Below are positions 43,673-52,743 of a DNA stretch of 64,000 bases, piece after piece (within the stretch, counting starts at the first letter, position 1; the number at the start of each line of letters is the position of its first letter). The position numbers and the translations under genes were made by a program. A model generated the notes under the pieces. The model ran no database searches, had not been told where the DNA came from, and saw nothing but the letters and a program-made list of their open reading frames with translations. Source of the DNA: Nakamurella lactea DSM 19367 (lineage in GTDB: Bacteria > Actinomycetota > Actinomycetes > Mycobacteriales > Nakamurellaceae); NCBI RefSeq assembly GCF_000426645.1, contig NZ_AUFT01000011.1:1-64000 (forward strand), given 5' to 3'.

Positions 43673-43789
43673 ATGGATCCCGCTTCGCGCGCACGGAGCC
43701 ACTGCCGGGCACTGACCCAACAATGGGCTTCTCGGCGACACATCGACAACTGCCTCGTGCGATCCATGGCGTGTAGTCACGCCGGCTGA
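43673..43789 (+). CDS. Cys-containing leader peptide
   Basis: 38 residues. The second half reads RRHIDNCLVRSMACSHAG, the RRHxD...C pattern of the short leader peptides found ahead of sulfur-metabolism genes in actinomycetes. Three Cys codons. GAGAGG lies seven bases upstream. Likely an attenuator that senses Cys-tRNA. Sits between the riboswitch and a terminator hairpin. Confidence 0.65.
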   Translation: MDPASRARSHCRALTQQWASRRHIDNCLVRSMACSHAG

Positions 43790-43849
43790 CCGACCCCTGG
43801 TCCTCCGGCACTGCTCAGCGATCCGACCGGTTCACCCGGCCACGTCCCC

Positions 43850-43884
43850 AGCCGAGGGGCCGACACCCCAACGCTCGGCTTTCT
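43850..43884 (+). terminator. Terminator/attenuator hairpin in the leader
   Basis: AGCCGAG (43850-43856) pairs with CTCGGCT (43874-43880); the loop holds a nested GGGG...CCCC, and TTTCTCC follows. Placed between the leader peptide and the structural gene. Confidence 0.65.
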
Positions 43885-43961
43885 CCTACCCATCCGCAAT
43901 CCGCGGACGGTTTCCCTCCCCCGGCACGGCCGGGGTTGCCTCCCGACCATCAAGGAACCTC

Positions 43962-44720
43962 ATGACGATCCAGCTGGAAACCACCACGTCCGAACGGCCG
44001 AGTCCGTTGCCGCCGATCGACCTCGATCCGAGCGACTACCCGGCCAACAACCTCGACGTCATCCCGCCGTTGGCGCCGCACTGGCAGAGCCTGGACCTGC
44101 GCGAGATCCTGCGTCGGCCGGCCGCATTCCTGTCGATCAGCCAGTCCAACTCGCTGTACCGCAAGGGCGGTGTGCAGTACGCCGAGGGGCATGCGCATCG
44201 CGGCAGCCTGGACGCCACCGTTCGGGTGGCGAAGGCAGCGCGATCCGCGCCGAACTTCGTGTCGTTCAACTGGATCGGTTACAGCGTGTTCCGGGATCAG
44301 TACCCGCAGACCGCCTTCGACGCCGCCCAGTACAACTCCTGGACCGGGCACATCGACGCCACCTCGGCGCAGCGGGATTGGGACGACTCGTTGGTCGACG
44401 AGCTGAAGGAACTGGTCGAGCCCGGCGACAGCGAGTTCAACGAACGGGCACTGCAGACCGCCTTCACCGGAACGGATCTGCCGATCACCTTGGCCCGCAA
44501 GAAGGTCGAGGTGCTGATCCTGACCGGGATCCACCTGGACTGGTGCATCGAGGGCAACGCCAGGGCAGCCCGCGATCACGGCCTGCTGCCGATCGTCATC
44601 GGCGATGCCACCGGCGCCCAGCGACCGGAACAGGAGCCGGCTGCCTTCGAGCGGATCAACAACTTCTTCGCCCCGGTCATCTCCTCGCACACGTTCCTCG
44701 AACTGCTCGGGACCGACTGA
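43962..44720 (+). CDS. Isochorismatase-like (cysteine hydrolase superfamily) protein
   Basis: 252 residues. The C-terminal core VEVLILTGIHLDWCIEGNARAARDHG with Cys195 and VIGDAT matches the isochorismatase/nicotinamidase fold. The other catalytic positions look changed: the usual Asp on the first strand is not visible (FLSISQSNSL) and the usual Lys seems replaced by Gln (ERALQTAF). It may act on an amide or sulfur-containing substrate, or be non-hydrolytic. AAGGA lies five bases before the ATG. Its stop overlaps the AmiS start (TGATG). Under the SAM riboswitch and leader peptide. Confidence 0.75.
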   Translation: MTIQLETTTSERPSPLPPIDLDPSDYPANNLDVIPPLAPHWQSLDLREILRRPAAFLSISQSNSLYRKGGVQYAEGHAHRGSLDATVRVAKAARSAPNFVSFNWIGYSVFRDQYPQTAFDAAQYNSWTGHIDATSAQRDWDDSLVDELKELVEPGDSEFNERALQTAFTGTDLPITLARKKVEVLILTGIHLDWCIEGNARAARDHGLLPIVIGDATGAQRPEQEPAAFERINNFFAPVISSHTFLELLGTD

Positions 44721-45412
44721 TGGGGAACGTCGGACTGCTCCTCGTCGGTGCCGTGCTGTTGGTGAACGGCCTGGTGATCCTGAACGTGGTGCCGCCACGC
44801 AGCGCTGCCATGCTGAATATCTTCGTCGGGACGGCCCAGGTCGTGCTGCCGACGATCATCCTGATCCAAGGCGGCACCGATCCGGCGGTGCTCAACGCCA
44901 CCTGGCCGTCATACCTGTTCGGCATGACCTATCTGTACTACGGCCTTGGCATCTACCTGAACCTGGAGCCGGAGGGCTTCGGCTGGTTCAGCTCGTTCGT
45001 CGCGGTGATCGTGCTGTACCAGGCGATCAGCAGCGTCGGAAGCGACCCGGTGTTCGCCGTGATGTGGCTGACCTGGGCGATCATGTGGTCGCTGTTCTTC
45101 GCCCTGATGGCGTTGGGGCGCAGCGAACTCAGCCGGTTCACCGGCTGGTTCCTGGTGCTTCTCGGCGTGCCGTCGTGCACAGTCACCGCACTGCTGTTGC
45201 TCGAGGGACGATGGAGCACCGAGCCCTGGGCCGGCCTGGTTGCCGCCGCGGTGCTGGTCCTCGGCGGCGTGCTGTCCTGGACGCTCGCCCGGTCGGCGGC
45301 GCTGCGATCCGGGGACGCCGACGATGCCGCGGCAGCAGCACCCGCCGTGGACGCCACCGTCGCAACAGACGGCACCGCTACCCGGAGGGCACCGGAACCG
45401 TTGCAGGCGTAG
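44720..45412 (+). CDS. AmiS/UreI-family amide or urea channel
   Basis: 230 residues. Starts MGNVGLLLVGAVLLVNGLVIL, typical of AmiS/UreI, with six to seven membrane helices and the conserved WPSYLFGMTYLYYGLGIYL and VLLGVPSCTVTALLLL blocks. The family forms proton- or amide-conducting channels that let short-chain amides or urea enter. The C-terminal ~35 residues are an Ala/Asp-rich tail. Coupled to the hydrolase gene, suggesting uptake followed by hydrolysis. Confidence 0.9.
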   Translation: MGNVGLLLVGAVLLVNGLVILNVVPPRSAAMLNIFVGTAQVVLPTIILIQGGTDPAVLNATWPSYLFGMTYLYYGLGIYLNLEPEGFGWFSSFVAVIVLYQAISSVGSDPVFAVMWLTWAIMWSLFFALMALGRSELSRFTGWFLVLLGVPSCTVTALLLLEGRWSTEPWAGLVAAAVLVLGGVLSWTLARSAALRSGDADDAAAAAPAVDATVATDGTATRRAPEPLQA

Positions 45413-45623
45413 CCGTTTCGTCATCCCCGGGGAGAGCAACGACGAAACGCCCGTGTTGCTCGGCAAGGACAGCGCCGATCAGGAGGATGACGGCGTCGCA
45501 GTTGGGGCGGATCCCGACGCCGCCGGCGTTCAGCCGCGATCAGGAATAAGTCGAGGTGGTCTTGTCCGTCCGGCAAAAGCTCTGGTATGCCTGAGTCCTG
45601 TGACCAGGATAAGGAGTGCCGGC

Positions 45624-46877
45624 ATGTTGATCGGACGCAAGAATCGCCGTGGACGAATGCTGGCGCTGGCTGGCGCAGCCACCCTGACACTGGCGCTCGC
45701 GACGAGCATGTCGTCAGCCGTAGCGCATGCGGATCCGGACGGGGCGTTCCCACCGAAGGCGAATTCGGCGTGGGTGTACGACACCGCGACGCCCGGCACC
45801 TGGGTGGACGCGATCGCTGCCTACAACGCAGCGGCGACTCCGGGGCACGAACTCAACCAGGTGTACAGCTATGCCACGGATATGGAGATGTACTGCCCCG
45901 ACAACGACGGGACACGGTGCACGGCAGACGATCTGTACTCGTTCTACACCCCTGGGAGCAGCGGCTGGGACAGGACTGCCGCGTATTACGACGCGTTCGT
46001 CGCCGCCGATCCCGGCGCCTTCACCATCGCGCCGATCATCGACGGGCGCACCGATTCCCAGGGCTACCTGCAGGGCTTCAACGAGCTCAGCCCGGCCCTG
46101 GCTGCGGGGTTCGCCGACAAGGTGGCCGCGCAGGTCTGCGCCGACCCGCACATCGACGGCATCCAGTTCGACCTCGAGCCTTTCGACGTGTCCAGCAAGA
46201 ACGGGCAATACCACTTCTACCTGCAGTTGGCGAAGAACTTCGCGGGGCAGCACACCGGCAACCCGGCGCATGACCCGTACGACTGCATCGATGCCACACA
46301 TCCTCGCGGCAGGTTCTACTCGGTGTTCACCTTTGCCGAGGCGATCCGGCCCGGCACCCCGTCGGCCGGGAACGTGCGAGACATCCTCAACGCGTACAAC
46401 AACGGCTACCTCCTGGACTCGCTGTACGACCTCAGCAGCGCGCCGGCCGGCACCCTCAACGGCCTCGACAGCTACACCGACGCCGTCCGGCGTGAAGCAG
46501 GGAATGCCAAGCTGTGGGCCAACCGGCTGCACATCCGTTACGGCTACGGCATTCCGGCCTCGGCATCGGCGCACGAGTTCACTACCTGCTCGGCCGACGC
46601 GGACGCGATCGGCAGTTGCATCCCGGACAGCACCGGCGCGAGCGGTTATCCGATGATCAGCTACACCAGAGCGGCAGTCGCAGCTATCCAGGCGACCAAT
46701 GCGCCACGGGACCCGCGCTACATCGGCACCGCGATCTGGGATTTCGGCGACCACGTGTCCTGGAACGGACTCAACTTCGGTCCGGTACCCGCGACCGACG
46801 ACGTCCTCGGCTACCTCGCCACCAGCCTCCCGGGCTCACAAAACCCCGGCCGAGCCCGAGGCCCGCACGGCCACTGA
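45624..46877 (+). CDS. Secreted glycoside-hydrolase-like protein (GH18-type motif)
   Basis: 417 residues. Signal peptide (LALAGAATLTLALATSMSSAVAHA). A TIM-barrel-like mature domain carries HIDGIQFDLEPFD near 176-188, matching the GH18 motif DGxDxDxE with Gln at one Asp position; Glu185 would be the acid. Several Cys residues suggest disulfides. Substrate unknown. AAGGAG lies seven bases before ATG 45624; the longer upstream frame is rejected. Confidence 0.65.
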   Translation: MLIGRKNRRGRMLALAGAATLTLALATSMSSAVAHADPDGAFPPKANSAWVYDTATPGTWVDAIAAYNAAATPGHELNQVYSYATDMEMYCPDNDGTRCTADDLYSFYTPGSSGWDRTAAYYDAFVAADPGAFTIAPIIDGRTDSQGYLQGFNELSPALAAGFADKVAAQVCADPHIDGIQFDLEPFDVSSKNGQYHFYLQLAKNFAGQHTGNPAHDPYDCIDATHPRGRFYSVFTFAEAIRPGTPSAGNVRDILNAYNNGYLLDSLYDLSSAPAGTLNGLDSYTDAVRREAGNAKLWANRLHIRYGYGIPASASAHEFTTCSADADAIGSCIPDSTGASGYPMISYTRAAVAAIQATNAPRDPRYIGTAIWDFGDHVSWNGLNFGPVPATDDVLGYLATSLPGSQNPGRARGPHGH

Positions 46878-47027
46878 CCTGGCAGGATTCCAGCGTCCGG
46901 CCCATGCTCCGTCCGTCGGCGACGGCACCCGGACATTCGACCACGGGCAACGGCACAATGTCTCACTGGTCCGCAGAGCCTCCGGGGTCGTCGTCGGCCT
47001 TCGGTGGCGCGGTCGCACCATCCGCGG

Positions 47028-47798
47028 CTAGTTCTTCGTCGCGCTGATGAGGGTGAAGCCGAGCTGCTCGTCGACGTCCTGCTCGAGCATGCGGATCACC
47101 GGATCCGCGCCGACCGGGCCATGTTTCTCGCCGCCTGATCGCGCCCACAGCAGCCAGTCATCACGTCCACCGGATTGCCAGCGACTCCGGATGTTGCCGA
47201 CCAGGCCGCTGAGTTCCCAATGACGGTGCCACCATTGCGGTGAGTGCCAGCAGGCAGCCTCCCAGCCGGCGAGTTCCCGCACGTAGTCGGGCAGCGGTCC
47301 GTCGTACGGGTCGGTGGCCAGACCGGGCGTTGACATCGCCAGGCGACCACCGGGTTTGAGCACCCGCAGCAAGGTTGGCAACAGATGGACGTCGGTGCCG
47401 AAATACTCGAACGCGTCGATGCTGACCACGGCGTCGAACTCGCCGTCGGCGAAGGGCAGGCTGCGCACGTCCGCATTGACCGCAGTCACCAGGTCGCTGA
47501 CCCCGGCCGCCACGAAGTTGTCGGTGGCTTCTGCCGCGCTCACCCACAGATCGGCCGCAACCACCGTCGCTCCGCACTCTCGTGCCAGAAACACGGAGGT
47601 CGCGCCCTTTCCGGAACCCAGGTCCAACACCCTTTGCCCGGGTTGGAGCGCCAGGTCGGGAAGCAGGTCTTCCAGTTGCCAGAGCGGGTTGGGACCCATG
47701 TCCAACGACATCAACCATGCAGGGTCGTAGGTCGAGGAACGCGGGTAGCGCTCGGGCCGGATCAGGTCGGCCGGTGTCCCCGGCTTGTCAGGATTCAC
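47028..47798 (-). CDS. SAM-dependent methyltransferase (class I)
   Basis: 256 residues. Motif I VLDLGSGKGATSVFLA (about 58-73), acidic motif II VVAADLW, motif III ADGEFDAVVSIDAFEYFG and RVLKPGGRLAMSTPG. The Trp-rich C-terminal part (WHSPQWWHRHWELSG) may bind the acceptor. Target unknown. Convergent with the GH18-like gene. Confidence 0.88.
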   Translation of the reverse strand: MNPDKPGTPADLIRPERYPRSSTYDPAWLMSLDMGPNPLWQLEDLLPDLALQPGQRVLDLGSGKGATSVFLARECGATVVAADLWVSAAEATDNFVAAGVSDLVTAVNADVRSLPFADGEFDAVVSIDAFEYFGTDVHLLPTLLRVLKPGGRLAMSTPGLATDPYDGPLPDYVRELAGWEAACWHSPQWWHRHWELSGLVGNIRSRWQSGGRDDWLLWARSGGEKHGPVGADPVIRMLEQDVDEQLGFTLISATKN

Positions 47799-47876
47799 CC
47801 GGAGAGTCTGGTAGCCGAATTGCCGGCTGTCATCCGAATTCCGGTCGCGGATTCGCCGTCATTGCACCTGATCCGG

Positions 47877-49280
47877 CTAGACCTGCTGGAAGTCCGGGAG
47901 GGCCCAGTCTCCGTTGAACGCCGGCCCTTGAGGTCCGTAGATCCGGAAGTAGACGAACCAGCCCTTGCCAGGGATGGTCTGGATCCAGCGTCCTTCGAAG
48001 CCGTCCCCTCGGTCGGGTCCGAACCTCAACTCGACGGGCCGGTCGGGGTCGACGTCGGCCAGCTCGAACAGCGACCGTAGCGCTGCCCGATTCTGATCGG
48101 TGGCGATCTGGCTGCGGGTCTCTGCGTCATAGACGGTGATCGACCAGAACAGCCGGGCGGGAACGGGTTGCGGTACCAGCAGCCGGTAGGCGCGGGATCC
48201 GTCCAGGTAGCTGCCCGTGGAGTCGCGTAGTCCCAGCCAGTAGAGCGAGCCGGCGCCTTCTTGGCGGCGGAACATGGCCGGCGAGGCGGCAATGGCTTGG
48301 TAGAACCACTTCTCGCGGGCATCAACGTCCAGGTAGTCGGGTGTGTAGAAGTCACCGTTCTCCGGCCGCAGTCCCGCCCACTGCCACTGGGAGTCGTCCC
48401 AGACCACTCGGTCGGGGCGGCGGTCGGCGAACGCCTGAACCCGCATCTGACCGCTGCCGAGCACAGCCGCCTGCTCGAGGATCCGGGTCTGCCGCTCGTC
48501 CGGTTCGAACGGCCGGCCTTTGGCGATGCCCAGCACCGCGAGCTCGCCGTACAGCGGACCGAAGGCCTCCAGATGCGGCTCGGTATCGACCACTTGGTGC
48601 AGCGCCCGCCAATAGCCAAGGTTGGTCTCCCACGTCAGCGGGGTGATGTCCTGGTCAAGGTCGGTGAAGTCCACCCACGTCGGAGGGGTCCAGTCCTGGT
48701 CGGGATCCAGCGGATGCACCACGATGGTCTGCAGCCGCTCGTTGGCCCCGGCCATATCGCCACCCACCGGCAGCGACCGCACCCCGACAATGACCCGATA
48801 GCTGGTCGCACGAGCCACGAAATAGCCGTCCGGAACGTCGCCGTCCCAGCCCGGGGGCAGCAGCAGGTGCTTCCCGCCGTTACCGGCGTCGGGGCCGGGC
48901 ACGCCGAGATCAGCGATCCACCGTTGGTTGATGTCCATCGCCGCACCCAGCAGCGGCCCCGGTGGCAGTTCGACAACCAGCGGGCCCGGTCGAAGGTCCA
49001 GTCCCACCGGCCCGTAAGGGGTATCGGAGTTCAGGGTGAAGCCGACCTGACGCGGCTGGGTGTCCAGCACCCCGAAGGACTTGTTGAGGTAGACCCCGAC
49101 CTGCTCGTTGCCGCGGAACATCGCCGCCCCCGACACGGTAGGGAAGAAGAACCGGTACGCCTGAACCGCCCGGTTCAGATCGGCGTCGTCGTAAGCGCGC
49201 TGGATCGTCTGTTCATCCGGGAATCCACCGGTGAACGAGTAGGGACCGGTGACGGCATCAATGTCGCTCATGAAGATCAT
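47877..49280 (-). CDS. DUF1254/DUF1214 domain protein
   Basis: About 467 residues. DUF1254 in the N-terminal half (AVQAYRFFFPTV, then NSDTPYG and LVVELPPGPLLGAAMD), DUF1214 at the C-terminus (RLFWSITVYDAETRSQI, then VELRFGPDRGDGF and WFVYFRIYGP). The pair is common in actinobacteria; function unknown. ATG 49280 has GAGGCGGG upstream. Confidence 0.85.
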   Translation of the reverse strand: MIFMSDIDAVTGPYSFTGGFPDEQTIQRAYDDADLNRAVQAYRFFFPTVSGAAMFRGNEQVGVYLNKSFGVLDTQPRQVGFTLNSDTPYGPVGLDLRPGPLVVELPPGPLLGAAMDINQRWIADLGVPGPDAGNGGKHLLLPPGWDGDVPDGYFVARATSYRVIVGVRSLPVGGDMAGANERLQTIVVHPLDPDQDWTPPTWVDFTDLDQDITPLTWETNLGYWRALHQVVDTEPHLEAFGPLYGELAVLGIAKGRPFEPDERQTRILEQAAVLGSGQMRVQAFADRRPDRVVWDDSQWQWAGLRPENGDFYTPDYLDVDAREKWFYQAIAASPAMFRRQEGAGSLYWLGLRDSTGSYLDGSRAYRLLVPQPVPARLFWSITVYDAETRSQIATDQNRAALRSLFELADVDPDRPVELRFGPDRGDGFEGRWIQTIPGKGWFVYFRIYGPQGPAFNGDWALPDFQQV

Positions 49281-49396
49281 CGAAGCCCGCCTCACCAACG
49301 TTCACCTCACCCGAAAGGAATGACCCGATCAGGTGGGTTGCGCAGGCGATGGAGAACGCGGCCGCCGTTCCGATCGGCACGCGGCCGAGCGCGAGC

Positions 49397-50302
49397 TCAA
49401 CCGTGCGCAGAGAACTCCATCGACGTGGCGGCCACCGACTCCAACTCGGCGACGGTGAGACCGCAGTCATCGGCTGCGTGCCGGTACTCGGCGTCCAGGT
49501 CCGTGTCGAACAGGTAGGTTCCGTCGCTGGCAAGGGAAACCGGCACGCCCGCGCGAACCAGCGCGGCCAGCGGGTGGGCGGCGTAGTCCGGCGCGACGCC
49601 GACGTTGACGTTGCTGGTCGGGCAGACGTCCAGGCAGATCCGGCGGTCGGCGAGGTCGGCGACCACAGCCGGATCCTCGATCGCCCGCACGCCGTGCAGG
49701 ATTCGGTGCGGCTGCAAATGATCCAGCGTGGCGCGGACGGATTCCGCACCGCTGGTCTCTCCCGCGTGCGGGACGGACATCAGCCCGGCGTCCCGGGCGG
49801 CCGCGAAGTGATCGGCGTACCAGTGCGCCGGTCCCGGTGGCTCCGGCCCGACCAGACCCAGCCCGGTGACGCCGCGGCCGGCGTATCGGATGGCCAGCGA
49901 CGCCGTTCGCCAGCCGGCCTGCGGCCCCTCGGCCCGTTGGATCCCCAGGATCAACCCACACCTGTCCCGCGGCAGCGCATCCAGCACCGCGTCCACCAGT
50001 TCCTCATCGGCGCCGATCCGGCCGCCGTAGGACGCCGGACACAGGTTCACCTCGGAGAAGGTGACTCCGCGGGCATCCTGGTCGGCCACCAACTCCGCCG
50101 CCACCCGGTGCAGCACGGACAGGTCAAGGACGAGGTCGCGGGCCGCCTCGTATTGCGGCGAGAATTCCGCAAAGTCCTGGTACGGCGCCTGTTTCGGGAG
50201 CGGCAGCCCACTGCGCTCGGCGAGTTCGCGCGCGGTTGCCGGACGCAGACACGCCTCCAGGTGCAGGTGCAACTCGGCGCGTGCCGGGCCGTTAGAGGTC
50301 AT
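49397..50302 (-). CDS. Adenosine-deaminase-family amidohydrolase
   Basis: 301 residues. Zinc ligands are in place: HLHLE (His12, His14), HAGE (His179, Glu182), HRILHG (His203) and SDG (Asp260), all typical of the ADA/aminodeoxyfutalosine deaminase group. Substrate unknown; within this cluster it may deaminate or hydrolyse a catabolic intermediate. ATG 50302 overlaps the upstream gene's stop by 11 bases. Confidence 0.85.
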   Translation of the reverse strand: MTSNGPARAELHLHLEACLRPATARELAERSGLPLPKQAPYQDFAEFSPQYEAARDLVLDLSVLHRVAAELVADQDARGVTFSEVNLCPASYGGRIGADEELVDAVLDALPRDRCGLILGIQRAEGPQAGWRTASLAIRYAGRGVTGLGLVGPEPPGPAHWYADHFAAARDAGLMSVPHAGETSGAESVRATLDHLQPHRILHGVRAIEDPAVVADLADRRICLDVCPTSNVNVGVAPDYAAHPLAALVRAGVPVSLASDGTYLFDTDLDAEYRHAADDCGLTVAELESVAATSMEFSAHG

Positions 50303-51719
50303 GGCCGAGGTACACCGACTTGGACCAGGTGTAGAACTCGAGCGCCGAGGCACCCTGCTCGCGGAACGTGTTGGTGCTGGAGGCTTTCACACCGCCGAAC
50401 GGCACGTTCAGATCCAGCCCGGTGGTGGGCCGGTTGACCTTGACCACACCGGCCTGGACCCGGGCCGCGAAGTGCTGGGCGGATGCCAGCGAGGTGGTGC
50501 AGATGCCCGCGGCCAGCCCGTACACCGAGCTGTTCACCGACTCGATCGCCCCGTCCAACCCCTCCGTGGGCAACACCGCGATCAGCGGGCCGAAGACCTC
50601 GTCGGTGACGATCGGATGATCCGCCGTCAGCCCGGTCACCACCGCCGGCCGCAGCAGTCGCCCGTCGCCGTCCCCGCCGGTCAGGGTGCCGTCCGCACGG
50701 GCTCGGTCCAGCGCCTTCAGGTCGGTGGCCAACTGCGCGTCCGAGACCACCGGACCCATCGCGGTTCCCTCGGCCAGCCCGTCACCGGGCGTGATGCCGG
50801 CGGCGATTTTGCCCAGTGCCGCAACGAATTCGTCGTGAACCCCGGGCATTGCGAGCACCCGGGAGGTCGCCGTACAGGCCTGGCCGGTCAGGCCGAATCC
50901 ACCGGCCGCGGCCACCCTGGCAGCGACCGCAGGATCGGCGTCGTCCATCACGACCAGGGCGTTCTTGCCACCCATCTCCAGTTGCACCCGCCCGCGGCGC
51001 GACTGCACCACGCTGCGGATGTGTTCGCCCACCGCGGTGGAACCCGTGAACGAGACCGCGGCCACGTCCGGATGGGCGCACAGCGCCTCGCCGACCACCG
51101 AACCCTTGCCGTTGACGATGTTGAGCACCCCGGCCGGCAGGCCGGCGTCGGTCAACGCGGTCACCAGGTTGTGCACCGACAGCGGCGTCAGGTCGGCCGG
51201 CTTGATCACCACGGTGTTGCCGGACACCAGTGCTGGGGCCATCTTCCAGGCCGGGATGGCGATCGGGAAGTTCCACGGCGTGATGAGGCCGACCACGCCG
51301 AGCGGCTCCCGCCGGGTGTAGACCATGGTTTCCGGGGTGGCGCTGGGCAGCACGTCACCGGTGGCCTGCCATCCCATCGAGCCGAAGAAGCGCAGGACGT
51401 CGATCGCCCGACGCACCTCGCCCATCGCCTCGGCCAGGGTCTTCCCTTCCTCCCTGACCAGATCTTCGGCGACCGGGCGGTGCCGGGACCGAAGGATCTC
51501 CGCCGCATCGAGCAGGATCGCCCCGCGGGTCGGCCATGGCTTTCCTGCCCACCCCGGCTGCGCCGCGGTGGCGGCCGCGACGGCGTCCGCGACGGTGTCG
51601 GCGTCGCCGCTGGCGACCGTCGCCACCGGTGAGTCGTCAAAGGGGTTGCGGCGCTCGACTTCCGGGTCGCCGACCCATTCCCCGCCAATCAGGTGACGGA
51701 GCTCTACGGCTGACGTCAT
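50292..51719 (-). CDS. Aldehyde dehydrogenase (semialdehyde dehydrogenase-like)
   Basis: 475 residues, normal length. Catalytic Cys282 (GQACTATS), Glu248 (LEMGGKN) and Asn150 (PWNFP). Overall pattern resembles alpha-ketoglutaric semialdehyde or succinic semialdehyde dehydrogenases. Likely the last oxidation of the catabolic route. Follows the DHDPS-family gene by 45 bp. Confidence 0.92.
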   Translation of the reverse strand: MTSAVELRHLIGGEWVGDPEVERRNPFDDSPVATVASGDADTVADAVAAATAAQPGWAGKPWPTRGAILLDAAEILRSRHRPVAEDLVREEGKTLAEAMGEVRRAIDVLRFFGSMGWQATGDVLPSATPETMVYTRREPLGVVGLITPWNFPIAIPAWKMAPALVSGNTVVIKPADLTPLSVHNLVTALTDAGLPAGVLNIVNGKGSVVGEALCAHPDVAAVSFTGSTAVGEHIRSVVQSRRGRVQLEMGGKNALVVMDDADPAVAARVAAAGGFGLTGQACTATSRVLAMPGVHDEFVAALGKIAAGITPGDGLAEGTAMGPVVSDAQLATDLKALDRARADGTLTGGDGDGRLLRPAVVTGLTADHPIVTDEVFGPLIAVLPTEGLDGAIESVNSSVYGLAAGICTTSLASAQHFAARVQAGVVKVNRPTTGLDLNVPFGGVKASSTNTFREQGASALEFYTWSKSVYLGHDL

Positions 51720-51764
51720 GTCCTTGGGTTTCCTTCCGATTTCGGTGCGGCGGTCAGGGCGTTG

Positions 51765-52667
51765 CTAGAGCGTTGCTGCGGCCGCCGATTTCGCCGCGTC
51801 CAGGTGCCTGCCCAATTGCTCGGACAGCTCGTCCGGCATGCCGCGGCCGGGCAGCCGCACCCCCGATTCGGCTATCAGCCCACGCATCCGCAGTGCCTCC
51901 TTGCGAATGCCCAGTGCGATGCCGACCTGCTGTTCGAAGGTGGCCAGCGGCAGGTACGGCAGCCACGCCTCTCGCGCAGCCTCGTACCCGCCCTGTTCCC
52001 AGGCCCGCACGCAGGCCAACAGGCCCTCGGGCGCGGAGAATCCGGTCATCGCGCCGGCGGCGCCGGCGGCGAGTTCGTCCAACAGCCCGATGCCGCCCAA
52101 CCCGCCGAACACCGGGACCTGCAGACCGGCGGCCAGCGCGTGGATCGCGACCGCGGTAGGTGGGGACTCCGCCTTGACCGCCGCGCAGAACGGCTGCCCT
52201 CTCAACGCGGCGACCAGCGACTCCGGCCGGATGCTGACGCCGCTGACGGCCGGGTAGTCCTGCACCACGATGCCCAGCCCGGTGGCGTCGTGCACCGCGG
52301 CCAGGTGATCGGTCAGGGCGCTCGGGGCGGCGGTATTGACCTGCACCATCACCGCCGCGATCCGGTCGCCGACGATCTCGACGGCCTGGTTGACCTCGTC
52401 GATGACGACGCGGGTGCTCAGGCTGGTGGCGCCGACCACGATCGGCAGCTCGCAGGTGTCGGTGACGATCTCCAGGACGGTCGCGCGCTCCTGCTCGGTC
52501 AGCCGGGCGGCCTCGCCGAACACGCCCAGCGCCGTCAGCCCCGTCACCCCGATCGACTGGTAGTGCTCGCACAACCTGGCCAGCCCGGACTCGTCCAGAT
52601 CCAGGACCGAGCCGGTGAACGGGGTGGCGAGCACGCCCCACACCCCCGGCTGCAACGACGTCACCAT
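51765..52667 (-). CDS. Dihydrodipicolinate synthase (DHDPS)/N-acetylneuraminate lyase family protein
   Basis: 300 residues. Schiff-base Lys165 (AVKAES), Tyr138 in QDYPAVSG, and GVFGE (48-52) in place of the usual GTTGE. Family members are aldolases or dehydratases of 2-oxo acids. Next to a semialdehyde dehydrogenase, it fits a 2-oxo-acid dehydratase or deaminase step as in glucarate or hydroxyproline routes. GAGGAAG lies upstream of ATG 52667. Confidence 0.88.
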   Translation of the reverse strand: MVTSLQPGVWGVLATPFTGSVLDLDESGLARLCEHYQSIGVTGLTALGVFGEAARLTEQERATVLEIVTDTCELPIVVGATSLSTRVVIDEVNQAVEIVGDRIAAVMVQVNTAAPSALTDHLAAVHDATGLGIVVQDYPAVSGVSIRPESLVAALRGQPFCAAVKAESPPTAVAIHALAAGLQVPVFGGLGGIGLLDELAAGAAGAMTGFSAPEGLLACVRAWEQGGYEAAREAWLPYLPLATFEQQVGIALGIRKEALRMRGLIAESGVRLPGRGMPDELSEQLGRHLDAAKSAAAATL

Positions 52668-52743
52668 CGGTTCTTCCTCATCGATACGGCCTCTCGCGTC
52701 ATGACCTGTCTGTTCCGTTCGCCGGCCGGCTGGATTGTCGCGT

